Notes: generated from the sequence alone by a model not told the origin. A stretch of 49,577 bases of DNA from Planctomycetota bacterium (GCA_016872645.1 VGZH01000041.1:1-49577), one strand, 5' to 3'. Shown: positions 8,301 through 17,182, numbered from the stretch's first letter. A program made the numbers and translations.

Positions 8301-9932
8301 CTACCCGCTGATCAGCCACGGCAATGGAGCACCGGCTGGAGGAAGTTGAACCGTATCTACGGCGATGACTTTGTCGTGCTTCGAGACCTCGGCCAACGAT
8401 TCAGGAGTCGGCGCGCCGTCGAGGTTCAGAACCGCGACCGCTTGGCCTCCGGCCACTTTGCGACCGAGTGCCAAATGTGCGATGTTGACGTTGTGCTTGC
8501 CAAAGACTGTCCCCATAAAGCCGATCAGGCCAGGGGCGTCGATGTGGTGGTACATCAACAGGTCGCCGTCGAGGTAGGCGTCGAGGTGGAAGTCGCCGAG
8601 CTTTACTAACCTCAAGAACTGATTGCCGAAGATCGTTCCGGCGGCGGAGAATTCGCCCGTATCGGTCAAGATCGTCGCACTGACGAGCGTCGAGAAATCG
8701 CCACGTTCGGACGAGGACGACTCGGTGATCTCGATGCCTCGTTCGCGAGCGAGCATCTCGGCGTTGACGATGTTCACGCCGCTGTCGTCGGCCGAGGCCA
8801 TGAAGCCAGAGGTGAACGCGGCGGTGATCAACTTGGTCTTCTTTGTGGCTGCGTCCCCCCGGTACAGCAGCCGAGCGGATTGAACTCGCGCCGACTTCTT
8901 CAACTGGCTGAGCAATAAACCAAGCCGATAGCCGATGTCGAGGTACGGCTTCATGTCGGCCATCTCGGCCCCGCTGATCGGGATGAGGTTGACGGCGTGA
9001 CGGACTTCGCTGCGGATCAGGAAGCCCGCGATGATCTCGGCCGCTTCGACGCTGACCGCCTCTTGAGCCTCTTCCGTGGAGGCTCCGAGATGCGGAGTCA
9101 GCACGAGGTTCGGAGCCTTCAGCAGCGGATGATCGGCGGGCGGCGGTTCTTCCACGAAGACGTCGATCGCCGCACCTGCGACGTGCCCGGATTTCAGGGC
9201 ATCGGCCAGTGCAGTCTCATCGACGATGCCGCCGCGGGCGCAGTTGATGATCCGCACGCCTTTCCGCATCTTGGCGATCCGTTCGGCGTTGATCAGCCCG
9301 CGGGTGCCGTCGTCGAGCGGCGTGTGAACGGTGATGTAATCACAGCGTGTGACGATTTCATCGACGTCGCGAATCAATTCGATCCCTTGCTCGGCGGCAC
9401 GTTCAGCCGACAGGAACGGGTCGTAGCCGACGACTTTCATTTCGAGACCGATCGCTCGCTTGGCAACCGATAGCCCGATGCGTCCGAGTCCGACGACCGC
9501 GAGTGTCTTGCCGGCGAGCTGCGTCCCTTTGAATTTGTTGCGGTCCCATTTGCCGGCCTTCATGCTGGCGTCGGCGGCGGCGACGTTGCGGGACAAAGCC
9601 ATCATCATCGTGACGGTATGCTCGGCCGTGCTGGTCGTGTTGCCGGCCGGGGTGTTCATCACGACGATCCCTTCGCGGGTCGCGGTCGGCAGGTTGATGT
9701 TGTCGACGCCAACGCCGGCTCGCACGATGACCTTCAGCCGCTGTTGACCCTCGAGCAATTCTGAAGTCAGCTCGGTGCCGCTGCGGATGATGATGCCGTC
9801 GGCGGTCTTGAGCGCCTCGCGAACTTCGGCGGGGGTCAGCTTTGAGCGGTTGTCGACCTCGATGCCGGGGGTCTCTTGCAGAATTTTCAGTCCGGCGGGG
9901 GCGAGATTGTCCGTGATCAACACGCGAAACAT
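8301..9932 (-). CDS. serA: D-3-phosphoglycerate dehydrogenase
   Basis: The 543-residue enzyme oxidises 3-phosphoglycerate with NAD+ in the first step of serine synthesis in the cytosol. It is the long (type 1) form. The substrate-binding and Rossmann domains come first (VVGLGRIGLSVAKRA for NAD binding, CARGGIVDETAL with the active-site Arg, LTPHLGASTEEAQ with the catalytic His). They are followed by the intervening ASB domain (about 320-455) and a C-terminal ACT domain (HHIDAPGLIGFMGTVFGKHN), which usually senses serine. The start is ATG 9932, with AGGAG six bases upstream; a TTG one codon earlier is less likely. The TPR gene lies upstream behind a terminator, so serA probably has its own promoter in 9933-10049. 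Confidence 0.96.
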   Translation of the reverse strand: MFRVLITDNLAPAGLKILQETPGIEVDNRSKLTPAEVREALKTADGIIIRSGTELTSELLEGQQRLKVIVRAGVGVDNINLPTATREGIVVMNTPAGNTTSTAEHTVTMMMALSRNVAAADASMKAGKWDRNKFKGTQLAGKTLAVVGLGRIGLSVAKRAIGLEMKVVGYDPFLSAERAAEQGIELIRDVDEIVTRCDYITVHTPLDDGTRGLINAERIAKMRKGVRIINCARGGIVDETALADALKSGHVAGAAIDVFVEEPPPADHPLLKAPNLVLTPHLGASTEEAQEAVSVEAAEIIAGFLIRSEVRHAVNLIPISGAEMADMKPYLDIGYRLGLLLSQLKKSARVQSARLLYRGDAATKKTKLITAAFTSGFMASADDSGVNIVNAEMLARERGIEITESSSSERGDFSTLVSATILTDTGEFSAAGTIFGNQFLRLVKLGDFHLDAYLDGDLLMYHHIDAPGLIGFMGTVFGKHNVNIAHLALGRKVAGGQAVAVLNLDGAPTPESLAEVSKHDKVIAVDTVQLPPAGAPLPWLISG

Positions 9933-10049
9933 CAAAAACTCCTGAGCGGCAGTCGACCGGACGCCCGCGTCCGATCAAAACCTTCGCCTTCATCAACGAA
10001 AGGAGGACGAAAGCTGGCAGTCAGAGTTGCGTCCGTCAAGTGCCCCATC

Positions 10050-10086
10050 GAAACGAAAGAAGCCTGGCGCACATGTGCGACCAGGC
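10050..10086 (-). terminator. Rho-independent terminator after TPR gene
   Basis: On the minus strand GCCTGG at 10086-10081 pairs with CCAGGC at 10067-10062. The bases between them (TCGCACATGTGCG) extend the stem almost to closure, with one bulge. A pyrimidine-rich TTCTTTCGTTT tract follows. It lies 27 bases past the stop codon of the TPR lipoprotein gene and upstream of serA. Confidence 0.65.
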
Positions 10087-10112
10087 TCGGTGTTCTGCGG
10101 ACCACACGAATA

Positions 10113-11030
10113 TCAATGAGCCGGCACTTCCGGGCCTTCATTTGCGGCGGTGTCAGTGTGCGCGGGATCGCTTGCGAATTGAGGTGCAACCAGCGTTGGC
10201 ACCGGCTGTGAAGTTCCCAGAACAACCGGGCCCGACGCCACCGAGCCGGCCGGAACCCAACCGGAGGACGCCATCACCGGCCCCGGCGTCCCTGCGACGA
10301 TCGGCGCAGTCGGAGCCGCGCTGGCATAAGCTGGCAACGGTTGTGCATAAACCATCTGCTGCTGCCGAGGCATGATACGTGCCTGCTGCACCGGCGACGC
10401 GTTCATCGTCGCCAATCGGGATTGCACCTGCGGCTGGAACCAATTCGTGTGTAGCGATCGTTGATACATCGCAATCGCGCGGTCGGATTGCCCCGTTGCG
10501 CGATACAGATCTCCGAGCTGAGCGGTCGCGATGTCGTTGTTCGGCTGGATTCGCAATGCGTTTTTCAGGCTTTGTTCGGCACCGGCCGTGTCGCCCATCT
10601 CGCGTTGCAGCCACGCAAGCTCGATGTGCGATTCAGGCAGATACGGTTCTGTGTCGGACCACATCTGAGCGAGGTCTTGAGCCTCCGGAGTACGGCCCTG
10701 CTCTGTCAGCAACATGGCAAGGCTGTGATGCGCTGGCTGGTGCGACGGGTCGAGTGCCAAGGCATGTCGATAGGCTTTTTCGGCCCCGTCGACGTCGCCG
10801 GTCTTCTTCAAAGCGGCTCCAAGATTGTGTGCGTAGTCGGCATTATTCGGCTCGTCGTACAGCGATTTCTGGAACGCGTCCTTGGCGGCGGCAAAGTTGC
10901 CGTCCTGATAGGCCCGCATGCCACTTCGGTTGGTGGACCAGCCGTGCATGGAATTGCAACCAGCACTCCAGAAAAGAATCACGCACAAACAAAACGCCCG
11001 CGCGGCGGACAACCAACGAAACTGGCGCAT
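10113..11030 (-). CDS. TPR-repeat lipoprotein
   Basis: The 305-residue protein begins with a hydrophobic signal (AFCLCVILFWSAGC) that ends in a lipobox-like Cys near residue 23, so it is probably a membrane-anchored, exported lipoprotein. Residues about 37-200 form four or five tetratricopeptide repeats (GNFAAAKDAFQKSLYDEPNN, GDVDGAEKAYRHALALDPSH, GDTAGAEQSLKNALRIQPNN, GQSDRAIAMYQRSL). The last 90 residues are Pro/Ala/Val-rich and low in complexity. TPR arrays bind other proteins; the partner is unknown. ATG 11030 is preceded by GGAGAT, and the signal peptide follows at once. An upstream in-frame start at 11246 would bury the signal and is rejected. Confidence 0.85.
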   Translation of the reverse strand: MRQFRWLSAARAFCLCVILFWSAGCNSMHGWSTNRSGMRAYQDGNFAAAKDAFQKSLYDEPNNADYAHNLGAALKKTGDVDGAEKAYRHALALDPSHQPAHHSLAMLLTEQGRTPEAQDLAQMWSDTEPYLPESHIELAWLQREMGDTAGAEQSLKNALRIQPNNDIATAQLGDLYRATGQSDRAIAMYQRSLHTNWFQPQVQSRLATMNASPVQQARIMPRQQQMVYAQPLPAYASAAPTAPIVAGTPGPVMASSGWVPAGSVASGPVVLGTSQPVPTLVAPQFASDPAHTDTAANEGPEVPAH

Positions 11031-11308
11031 GGAAGATCTCCGTGGGGAGAAGTCAATCGGAACGGAATCAGGCGAAGCGGGAAGGGGCCGAACGGCCGGG
11101 ATTCGCCGGAAGGGAGCGGGAACATAGATCGCTCTTTCGGAATACCGCAAGAGCAGTTTCGCATCGTCTATCTGGGGAGCTTTCTGTAAGGAAGCGGCGA
11201 CTTGTTCCCTTCGCAAGAAGTCGTCATCGTTCGTCTGCCGCGCCACATTGGCGTCGCAAGTTCCTTGAGCTTTGGGTGCTCCTAGTCATCGTTTGGATTT
11301 TGGCGGCC

Positions 11309-11797
11309 ATGTCGCACGGATTCTTGGGCTACGACGGATCGACATTTATGCTCGATTTCGTTGTGACGGCGCTGGTGCTGATCGTTCCTGCTCTGCTGGT
11401 GAGCCTGTACCTCGTCAAGGTTCAGCGAAACTACTCCGCTCACCGCAACCTGCAATTGGCATTGGCGGGAGTGCTGTTGGTTGCGGTCGTTGCGTTCGAG
11501 GTCGATATTCGCGCTCACGGCGGCTGGCGAGAGATCGTGGGGGCACGCCGTATCCCGCTTACCGCTGATCAGTTTGAGACGGTGAAGCAGACGCTGTACG
11601 TGCACCTGGCATTTGCGATCTCCACGCCACTGTTATGGGGAACGACGATCGCGTTGGCTCTCGTGCGGATGCCAAATCTGCCCGTTCCGTGTGAGCACAG
11701 CCGGTTGCACAAAACCCTCGGCTGGCTGTCGGTGATCGACCTCGTGCTGACTTCGGTGACGGGATTACTCTTCTATTACAGGGCGTTCGTAGTCTGA
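11309..11797 (+). CDS. DUF420 (YozB-like) membrane protein
   Basis: The 162-residue protein has four or five hydrophobic helices and matches the DUF420 family. It opens MSHGFLGYDGSTFMLDFVV, has helix VVTALVLIVPALLVSLYLV, then VQRNYSAHRNLQLALAGVLL. A loop containing FEVDIRAHGGW follows, then YVHLAFAISTPLLWG, and the protein ends LGWLSVIDLVLTSVTGLLFYY. The spaced histidines (HRN, HGGW, VHLAF, LHKTLGW) are typical. The molecular role of DUF420 is not established; homologues often accompany respiratory oxidase genes, which are absent here. The start is the ATG at 11309; no strong RBS was seen, and the ATG at 11349 is possible. Its last 33 bases overlap the convergent gene at 11765-12979. Confidence 0.75.
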   Translation: MSHGFLGYDGSTFMLDFVVTALVLIVPALLVSLYLVKVQRNYSAHRNLQLALAGVLLVAVVAFEVDIRAHGGWREIVGARRIPLTADQFETVKQTLYVHLAFAISTPLLWGTTIALALVRMPNLPVPCEHSRLHKTLGWLSVIDLVLTSVTGLLFYYRAFVV

Positions 11798-12979
11798 GGC
11801 CGCTGATCTTGGCAGAACGGCCTCGTCCTGATCGTGTCCAAAATGGGCCGGCGGAATCGGATTGCTGCGCAAGCTCATTTCGCGAGCCGCTTGTTCGATG
11901 CGAATAATGTGATCGCCAAGCTGTTCGATCCGCTTGTTGACTTGTTCGGTCGTTTGTTCGATCCCGCCGGAAACAAGCGTTACGACTCCGAAGAACAGGA
12001 GCATTTGCCCCGCAGTTGCCAGCAGCCAGCCCGTCGGCGCGTAATTTGACGGGCCTCCGAAATAGCTCCAGATCACGAAACACGCTCCCGCAGTCATGGC
12101 GAGCACTCCGGCGTACGCCAAAAACTGTCCGGCCAGCACCGACCAACGCCCTGTTTCATTCGGTTCGGACCGCCACACGGCTGGATCCCACGTTGGAAAC
12201 CAAGACCTCGGTCGTTTTGGCTCTTGCGTAGTTTCAGCGGGCGCGGCTTTCGAGGCAAATGGGCCGATCGATTCCGAACAAGGACTCTTCGTGCCACTCG
12301 CAAAATGATCGGCGGGATGCGCGGCGTCGACCCGAAAATCTTTTGTGTTCGGAGCCGCCGCGATCGGTGAATTCACGGATGGCCGGACGGCTGGAGACGA
12401 CAAATCGGCGGCATCGGCAAACGGTGACCGACGGGGGGCATTCAAAATCCTCGCCGAATCGGCTGTCGCTGCCAGCGGATTAGGCAACGGCGGCACAAGT
12501 CGGTCAGGAAGCTCTGGGGAGCTGCAGGCCTTCTCGGATGCCTCAATCCCGTGAGCAGGGTTTGAGTTGAGTGATGGCAGAAAGCCTGGCGGACACACAG
12601 TCGAGGCCGAAGATGCGAACGCGGCTGAATTTCGAACCGCAGTTGGTGTCGATATGGCTGATTCAGCCACGGCCGTGGTCCCAATCGAGCCGCTCGAAAC
12701 GTCGGATTCCAGCGGAATGGACTCGACTACCGGGGGCGCATTACTAGTTAAAACCGGAACATGAATCGATGGTCCAAACGGGTCGATGACTTTTCCGCTG
12801 GACCAACGCTGCAAAAGTTCGCGGGCGTCTTTGGTTCGATGGTCGAGCTTTTCGGTCGACACCCGGTTTGGTGCGATGTCGATCGTGCTCAGGATGTCGC
12901 CGCACATAGCACAAAAAACCCGCTGATTATCCGGCGACACTTCGGCAGCCACGTCAGATTGGCATTTTGCACACCACAT
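11765..12979 (-). CDS. Zinc-ribbon membrane protein, unknown function
   Basis: The 404-residue protein starts with a rubredoxin-like zinc ribbon: MWCAKCQSDV, then VFCAMCGD about 15 residues later, giving two CxxC pairs. A long Ser/Pro/Ala-rich linker (about 50-270) lacks recognisable domains. Near 290-350 there are two hydrophobic helices (QFLAYAGVLAMTAGACFVIW and LATAGQMLLFFGVVTLVSGG). A charged helical tail follows (EQTTEQVNKRIEQLGDHIIR), likely a short coiled coil. The zinc ribbon faces the cytosol if the two helices form a hairpin. I do not recognise a named family. The start codon is the only ATG before the CxxC pair. Confidence 0.75.
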   Translation of the reverse strand: MWCAKCQSDVAAEVSPDNQRVFCAMCGDILSTIDIAPNRVSTEKLDHRTKDARELLQRWSSGKVIDPFGPSIHVPVLTSNAPPVVESIPLESDVSSGSIGTTAVAESAISTPTAVRNSAAFASSASTVCPPGFLPSLNSNPAHGIEASEKACSSPELPDRLVPPLPNPLAATADSARILNAPRRSPFADAADLSSPAVRPSVNSPIAAAPNTKDFRVDAAHPADHFASGTKSPCSESIGPFASKAAPAETTQEPKRPRSWFPTWDPAVWRSEPNETGRWSVLAGQFLAYAGVLAMTAGACFVIWSYFGGPSNYAPTGWLLATAGQMLLFFGVVTLVSGGIEQTTEQVNKRIEQLGDHIIRIEQAAREMSLRSNPIPPAHFGHDQDEAVLPRSAASDYERPVIEE

Positions 12980-13096
12980 TTGGCAGCCTGCCTTTGTGAT
13001 TCCGCAAGAAAAATCGAGCTTGAATAGTCAGGGGCAATCTACGGCCAATTTCAAAATTCACGCAAGACCTGATGTCTCTCGGGTGGCTTTGTTTGC

Positions 13097-13288
13097 ATGC
13101 CATCGACGGAAGATTCCAATCTGGATGACTGGTTGGAATCGATTCGGTCCGCTACGGAGCCGTTAACGGGTACTGAGAAGTTCAAATCCCCAAGAGATCA
13201 GGCGGGAACAGAAACCGGATACGGCGAGTGGCAAAACCGATTCCTAATTCCGCCTCAGAACGCAACTTCTCGTCGCTGGGTCGTTTGA
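13097..13288 (+). CDS. Possible 63-residue protein, weak
   Basis: A short frame begins MPSTEDSNLDDWLESIRSA and ends at the -35 hexamer of the S10-operon promoter. The first 20 residues are acidic and look protein-like; the rest is featureless. No clear ribosome binding site precedes the ATG and no relative is recognised. The rest of the 12980-13284 spacer holds nothing I can name. Treat this as a candidate only. Confidence 0.2.
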   Translation: MPSTEDSNLDDWLESIRSATEPLTGTEKFKSPRDQAGTETGYGEWQNRFLIPPQNATSRRWVV

Positions 13289-13313
13289 CAAAGAAAAAGT
13301 GCACTTGTATCTT
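13285..13313 (+). promoter_or_regulatory. Sigma70-type promoter of ribosomal cluster
   Basis: A perfect -35 hexamer TTGACA (13285-13290) is followed by a 17-base spacer and TATCTT (13308-13313), which matches four of six bases of TATAAT. It ends about 100 bases before rpsJ, leaving a leader in which autoregulatory structure could form. This is the best promoter match I found in the window and fits a strongly expressed operon. Confidence 0.7.
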
Positions 13314-13415
13314 TCGCCCCCTCCCAAACGGCCGGCCCGGAAACGGAGACGGTGTCGAATGGGAATAACTTGTGGCAAAGTCGGAACTTAGGCAGCATCA
13401 ACAACGGTCAACCGC

Positions 13416-13739
13416 ATGAGCCAAGAGCGAATTCGCATCCGCATGGAAGCCTACGATCATTCTGTCTTGGATCAATCGGCGACGGAAATTGTCGACACTG
13501 CCAAGCGGACAGGGGCCGATGTTCGGGGGCCTATCCCTTTGCCAACACGTATTGAACGCTACACGGTGCTTCGAAGTCCGCACATCGACAAGAAGTCTCG
13601 TGAGCAATTTGAGATCAGAACGCACAAGCGGCTAATTGATATTGTGCAACCAACGGGCAAGACGATCGACGCTCTGAATCGTCTGTCGCTGCCGGCTGGC
13701 GTAGATATCAAGATTAAAGCCTCTTCGCTGCACGGATGA
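13416..13739 (+). CDS. rpsJ: 30S ribosomal protein S10
   Basis: The 107-residue protein is S10 over its full length: [20 protein letters not shown], the [20 protein letters not shown] loop that reaches into the 30S head, and [17 protein letters not shown] at the end. S10 also serves as NusE in antitermination complexes. It is the first gene of the cluster, about 100 bases after the promoter, and 76 bases before rplC. Confidence 0.98.
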   Translation: MSQERIRIRMEAYDHSVLDQSATEIVDTAKRTGADVRGPIPLPTRIERYTVLRSPHIDKKSREQFEIRTHKRLIDIVQPTGKTIDALNRLSLPAGVDIKIKASSLHG

Positions 13740-13815
13740 TTTTGGTTTGCCTTTCTCCGGTTGAGTGCTTGTGCCTCGCCGGATCGCAGCCTTCAGTGCT
13801 GACTGCGAGGGGAAA

Positions 13816-14511
13816 ATGTTTCTGCTGGGTCGTAAAGTCGGAATGACGCAGGTGGCGGACGCGGATGGTCGCGCCATCCCTGTCACTTTGGTTCAGGCGG
13901 GACCGTGCCGAGTGCTGCGCATCAAGTCGCTGCAGTCGGACGGATACCACGCTCTCCAGATCGGCTTCGAGGAAAAGCCGCGTCGGTTGGCGTCCCGGGC
14001 CGAGCGTGGCCAGGTTGCAGAGTTGGAGAGGTCGGCGACATCGCAAAAGAATAAGAAATCTGCCGGTGCCAAGGTTGGAGGCGAGCCGAGTCGCGTTGTG
14101 CGGGAAATTCGATTCTCCGTCGACCCGGTTGGTCATGAAGTTGGCAATATTCTGACGGTCGATTTGTTTGATGGCAAAAAGTTCGTCGACGTGATCGGCG
14201 TGACTAAGGGGCGTGGATTTGCGGGTGTAATGAAGCGTCACAATTTCGGCGGGCAGCGTGCGTCTCACGGCGTCAAGAAATGCCATCGCGCGCTTGGTTC
14301 GGTTGGTCAGAATACGTATCCCGGTCGGGTTCATCCGGGGCAAAAGATGTCCGGTCGTTTTGGTGTCGATCGAGTGACTGTTCGGAATTTGAAATTGTTT
14401 TCGATCGACAAGGATAAGAATTTGATGCTCATTCGTGGTGCGATTCCTGGTCCAAATGGTGGTCTGGTGATGGTGCGCTTTCCCAAAGAGCCGCCACGAT
14501 CGCAGGTTTAG
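13816..14511 (+). CDS. rplC: 50S ribosomal protein L3
   Basis: The 231-residue protein begins MFLLGRKVGMTQ and carries the L3 signature FAGVMKRHNFGGQRASHG, plus the central extension that reaches toward the peptidyl transferase centre (HPGQKMSGRFG). L3 nucleates early 50S assembly on 23S rRNA. GAGGGG ends three to four bases before ATG 13816, so the in-frame start at 13765 is rejected. A Lys-rich insertion, ATSQKNKKSAGAKVGGEP, lies in the first domain. Confidence 0.98.
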   Translation: MFLLGRKVGMTQVADADGRAIPVTLVQAGPCRVLRIKSLQSDGYHALQIGFEEKPRRLASRAERGQVAELERSATSQKNKKSAGAKVGGEPSRVVREIRFSVDPVGHEVGNILTVDLFDGKKFVDVIGVTKGRGFAGVMKRHNFGGQRASHGVKKCHRALGSVGQNTYPGRVHPGQKMSGRFGVDRVTVRNLKLFSIDKDKNLMLIRGAIPGPNGGLVMVRFPKEPPRSQV

Positions 14512-14557
14512 TTGGGATGTCTGAAAAGGGGTTCGTTCTCTTTGGTTAGGTGACAGC

Positions 14558-15187
14558 ATGGCGTCGGTGGAAGTTAGAAATGCTGGTGGTGCGGTGGCCG
14601 GATCGGTCGAATTTGATTCGGTGTTGCTCGAATCGAAGGTGACTCCGCGCCTGCTGCGCGATGCGTATGTCATGTATGAGACCAGTCGTCGACAAGGCAC
14701 GGCGAGGATTAAGACGAAGGGTGAAATCGCCGGTAGCAAGAAGAAGCTGTTTCGGCAAAAAGGGACAGGCAATGCCCGAATGGGGCAGAAGCGGACTCCA
14801 GTTCGGATCGGTGGCGGCAATGCGTTTGGCAAGAATCCGAAGGATTGGTCTTTCCGGATGCCGAAGAAGGCGCTGAGGGTTGCGACTCGCATGGCGCTAG
14901 TCGGCAAGTTCAATGATGGTGAGATCATTGTCGTTGACCAGTTCAAACAGGAGAGGCCCAAAACGAAAGAAGTTGCGCAGTTGCTGAAGGCGCTTTCGAT
15001 TGCAGGCAAAAGCTGTTTGTTCGTGGTTGCTGACTATGATAAGACGCTTTGGCTCTCTACTCGAAATATTCCGCGTCTAAGTCTGACTACGGCGGCGTGG
15101 TTGAATTCGTATGATTTGTTAAAGCATCGTGTGGTCGTGATGACTCGCGATGCTTTTAGTAATTGTGTGGCTCGGTTCACGGCCTAG
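14558..15187 (+). CDS. rplD: 50S ribosomal protein L4
   Basis: The 209-residue protein has the L4 order: a globular N-terminal part, the long basic loop lining the exit tunnel (RQGTARIKTKGEIAGSKKKL, FRQKGTGNARMGQKRTP), and the C-terminal Rossmann-like half (MALVGKFNDGEIIVVDQF). In gamma-proteobacteria L4 represses the S10 operon; whether it does so here cannot be seen. It is 46 bases after rplC and 17 before rplW. Confidence 0.98.
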   Translation: MASVEVRNAGGAVAGSVEFDSVLLESKVTPRLLRDAYVMYETSRRQGTARIKTKGEIAGSKKKLFRQKGTGNARMGQKRTPVRIGGGNAFGKNPKDWSFRMPKKALRVATRMALVGKFNDGEIIVVDQFKQERPKTKEVAQLLKALSIAGKSCLFVVADYDKTLWLSTRNIPRLSLTTAAWLNSYDLLKHRVVVMTRDAFSNCVARFTA

Positions 15188-15204
15188 GAATAGTGAGATT
15201 AGCG

Positions 15205-15504
15205 ATGAATGCGGCCAGTGAAATGTTGGAAACCTATCAAGTGCTTATGAGCACTTTGGTGACGGAGAAGTCCATCTTCCATCGGACGGCGCCGTTGAAC
15301 AAGTTTACGTTTCGAGTTCCGGTTGCGGCGACGAAGACTCAGATTCGCAAGGCTGTGCAGGATGCGTTTGGGGTCAAAGTGGTCTTCGTGGCAACCCAGC
15401 GATACAAAGAACTGGCGGCAAGGTATCGTTTCCATCGTGGTTATACGGCTGAGTGGAAGAAGGCCATCGTCACCATCAACAAGGAGCAGACGCTACCCGT
15501 TTAG
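15205..15504 (+). CDS. rplW: 50S ribosomal protein L23
   Basis: The 99-residue protein matches L23: LVTEKSIFHRTAPLNKFTFR, VPVAATKTQIRKAVQDAFGV and a basic end. L23 lies at the tunnel exit and docks trigger factor and SRP. The ATG at 15205 is taken because the N-terminus then has family length; a longer in-frame reading overlaps rplD. Confidence 0.97.
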   Translation: MNAASEMLETYQVLMSTLVTEKSIFHRTAPLNKFTFRVPVAATKTQIRKAVQDAFGVKVVFVATQRYKELAARYRFHRGYTAEWKKAIVTINKEQTLPV

Positions 15505-15548
15505 TTGGTGAGTGATTGCAGGTAGCGGAGTAAGGTAAAGGAAGCGAG

Positions 15549-16406
15549 ATGGCGATTCGGCAATACAAACCGACGAGTGCTGGGCGACGAGCCGGTCAGG
15601 TCATGATTTCCGATGATCTGACTCGTGGTGCGACAGCTCCGAAGAAGTTGCTTGTTCGGCAAAAGAAGCGAGGTGGCCGCAACAATCAAGGGCGAATTAC
15701 CGCGCGACATCGAGGCGGTGGCCACAAGCAGATGTATCGAATTGTGGATAGTTATCGAAATAACAGAGACGGTCAGGATGCAACTGTCCTCTCAATCCAA
15801 TATGACCCCGGTCGCTCGGCCCGGTTGGCTTTACTGCAGTACGCCAACGGCGATAAGGCATTTATTTTGGCAGCCGAGGGGATGCAGGAAGGTCAAAAGA
15901 TTTTCACAGGAGCGGGGTCCGAGCCGGTTGTTGGTGCGAACATGACGCTCGATAAAATTCCTCTTGGGATGACGATCCATAATATTGAGATGGTCCCGGG
16001 CGGCGGAGCGAAGATGTGTCGGGCGGCTGGTGCTGGGGCGGTATTGAATGCCCGCGAAAAAAACTGGGCTCAGATCACTCTTCCGTCCGGTGAAGTGCGT
16101 CGGGTGCCAGTGGCGTGTAAGGCGACGATTGGCCGCGTTGGTAATATTGAGCATAACATGGTGAAAATCGGCAAGGCTGGTCGCAATCGTTGGAAAGGCA
16201 TTCGTCCTTCGGTGCGCGGCTCGGCGATGAACCCGATCTCCCATCCGATGGGTGGCGGTGAAGGTCGACGATCTGGCGGTGGTCATCCCTGTAGTCCGTC
16301 TGGGGTATTGGCCAAAGGCGGAAAGACTCGCAAGCCTCGCAAGCCATCAAAATCGGCGATTCTGCGACGGCGTAGTTCACGGCGATATGGCCAGCAGGTG
16401 CTCTGA
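15549..16406 (+). CDS. rplB: 50S ribosomal protein L2
   Basis: The 285-residue protein is L2: KKRGGRNNQGRITARHRGGG near residue 45, an SH3-like core, and the C-terminal loop near the peptidyl transferase centre. In that loop the sequence is MNPISHPMGGGEGRRSGGG, where most bacteria have DHPHGGGEGR. The His equal to E. coli His229 is kept (residue 232), but the neighbouring Asp and second His are Ser231 and Met234. The C-terminus is longer and more basic than in E. coli (ILRRRSSRRYGQQVL). L2 is needed for subunit joining. Confidence 0.98.
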   Translation: MAIRQYKPTSAGRRAGQVMISDDLTRGATAPKKLLVRQKKRGGRNNQGRITARHRGGGHKQMYRIVDSYRNNRDGQDATVLSIQYDPGRSARLALLQYANGDKAFILAAEGMQEGQKIFTGAGSEPVVGANMTLDKIPLGMTIHNIEMVPGGGAKMCRAAGAGAVLNAREKNWAQITLPSGEVRRVPVACKATIGRVGNIEHNMVKIGKAGRNRWKGIRPSVRGSAMNPISHPMGGGEGRRSGGGHPCSPSGVLAKGGKTRKPRKPSKSAILRRRSSRRYGQQVL

Positions 16407-16449
16407 GCGTTGAGGGTGGGAATTTTTCGGGTGTCATTGAGGTGCTGTA

Positions 16450-16719
16450 ATGAGTCGTTCCGCAAAGAAGGGGCCTTACGTTGACGCAAAGCTGCTAAAG
16501 CGGCTGGAGCGGCTCGACGCGGTGGGTAAGAAGGAGCCAATCAAGACGTGGTGTCGTCGGTCAACGATTTCTCCTGATTTCGTGGGTCATACGTTTCTGG
16601 TCCATAATGGGAAATTGCATATATCGGTGTACGTGTCGGATGAGATGGTCGGTCATAAACTTGGAGAGTTTTCTCCTACGCGTACGTTTCGTGGGCATGG
16701 TGCTAGAGGCAAGAAGTAA
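16450..16719 (+). CDS. rpsS: 30S ribosomal protein S19
   Basis: The 89-residue protein has [40 protein letters not shown] and the end [19 protein letters not shown], all typical of S19. It forms a heterodimer with S13 in the 30S head, near the A-site tRNA. It is spaced 43 bases from rplB and 48 from rplV. Confidence 0.98.
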   Translation: MSRSAKKGPYVDAKLLKRLERLDAVGKKEPIKTWCRRSTISPDFVGHTFLVHNGKLHISVYVSDEMVGHKLGEFSPTRTFRGHGARGKK

Positions 16720-16767
16720 CTGTTCGAATTTACTGGAAATGTCCAGGCGGATCCCGGGGCGATAGTC

Positions 16768-17112
16768 ATGGCACAAATTCGTAGTGAATCAAAGTTCGTA
16801 CGGATTTCATCGAGTAAACTGAAATCGACCGCTGACTTGATTCGCGGGCAGCAAATTCGTGCAGCTCAACGCTCGTTGGAGTTTCTGCCGAATCGGGGCG
16901 CTAAGCTTTTGCGAAAGTGCTTGTCGTCGTTGGTTGCGAATGCGGAAGATCGAGGAGTTCGTAACGCTGACAACTTGGTGCTCAGTAAAGTGGAAATTGG
17001 AACCGGTCCGATCATGCGTCGCATTCGTCCGATGTCACGTGGTCAAGCGTTTGTGATTCGTAAGCGATTGTCGCACATCTTCATGGCGGTGGACGTGCCA
17101 GAGTTGTCGTAG
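16768..17112 (+). CDS. rplV: 50S ribosomal protein L22
   Basis: The 114-residue protein has the L22 helix pattern (SSKLKSTADLIRGQQIRAAQ, LLRKCLSSLVANAEDR) and the beta-hairpin that lines the exit tunnel constriction (IGTGPIMRRIRPMSRGQAFV). The hairpin is the site of known macrolide-resistance changes in other bacteria; nothing abnormal is visible here. Confidence 0.97.
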   Translation: MAQIRSESKFVRISSSKLKSTADLIRGQQIRAAQRSLEFLPNRGAKLLRKCLSSLVANAEDRGVRNADNLVLSKVEIGTGPIMRRIRPMSRGQAFVIRKRLSHIFMAVDVPELS

Positions 17113-17182
17113 ACGAGTTTGGATTGGCCTTAATTGGAAGTTGTTTGAGATCGGTGACAATAGTCGCAGTGAGTGACAAACT

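Noticed and set aside
10379-11308. A long upstream extension of the DUF420 frame on the plus strand.
   Set aside because: It lies opposite the TPR lipoprotein gene and has no resemblance to DUF420, whose conserved part starts at MSHGFLG (11309).
13714-15009. A 431-codon minus-strand frame across rplC and rplD.
   Set aside because: It is fully antisense to two ribosomal genes, with no RBS and no family resemblance. It results from codon bias on the coding strand.
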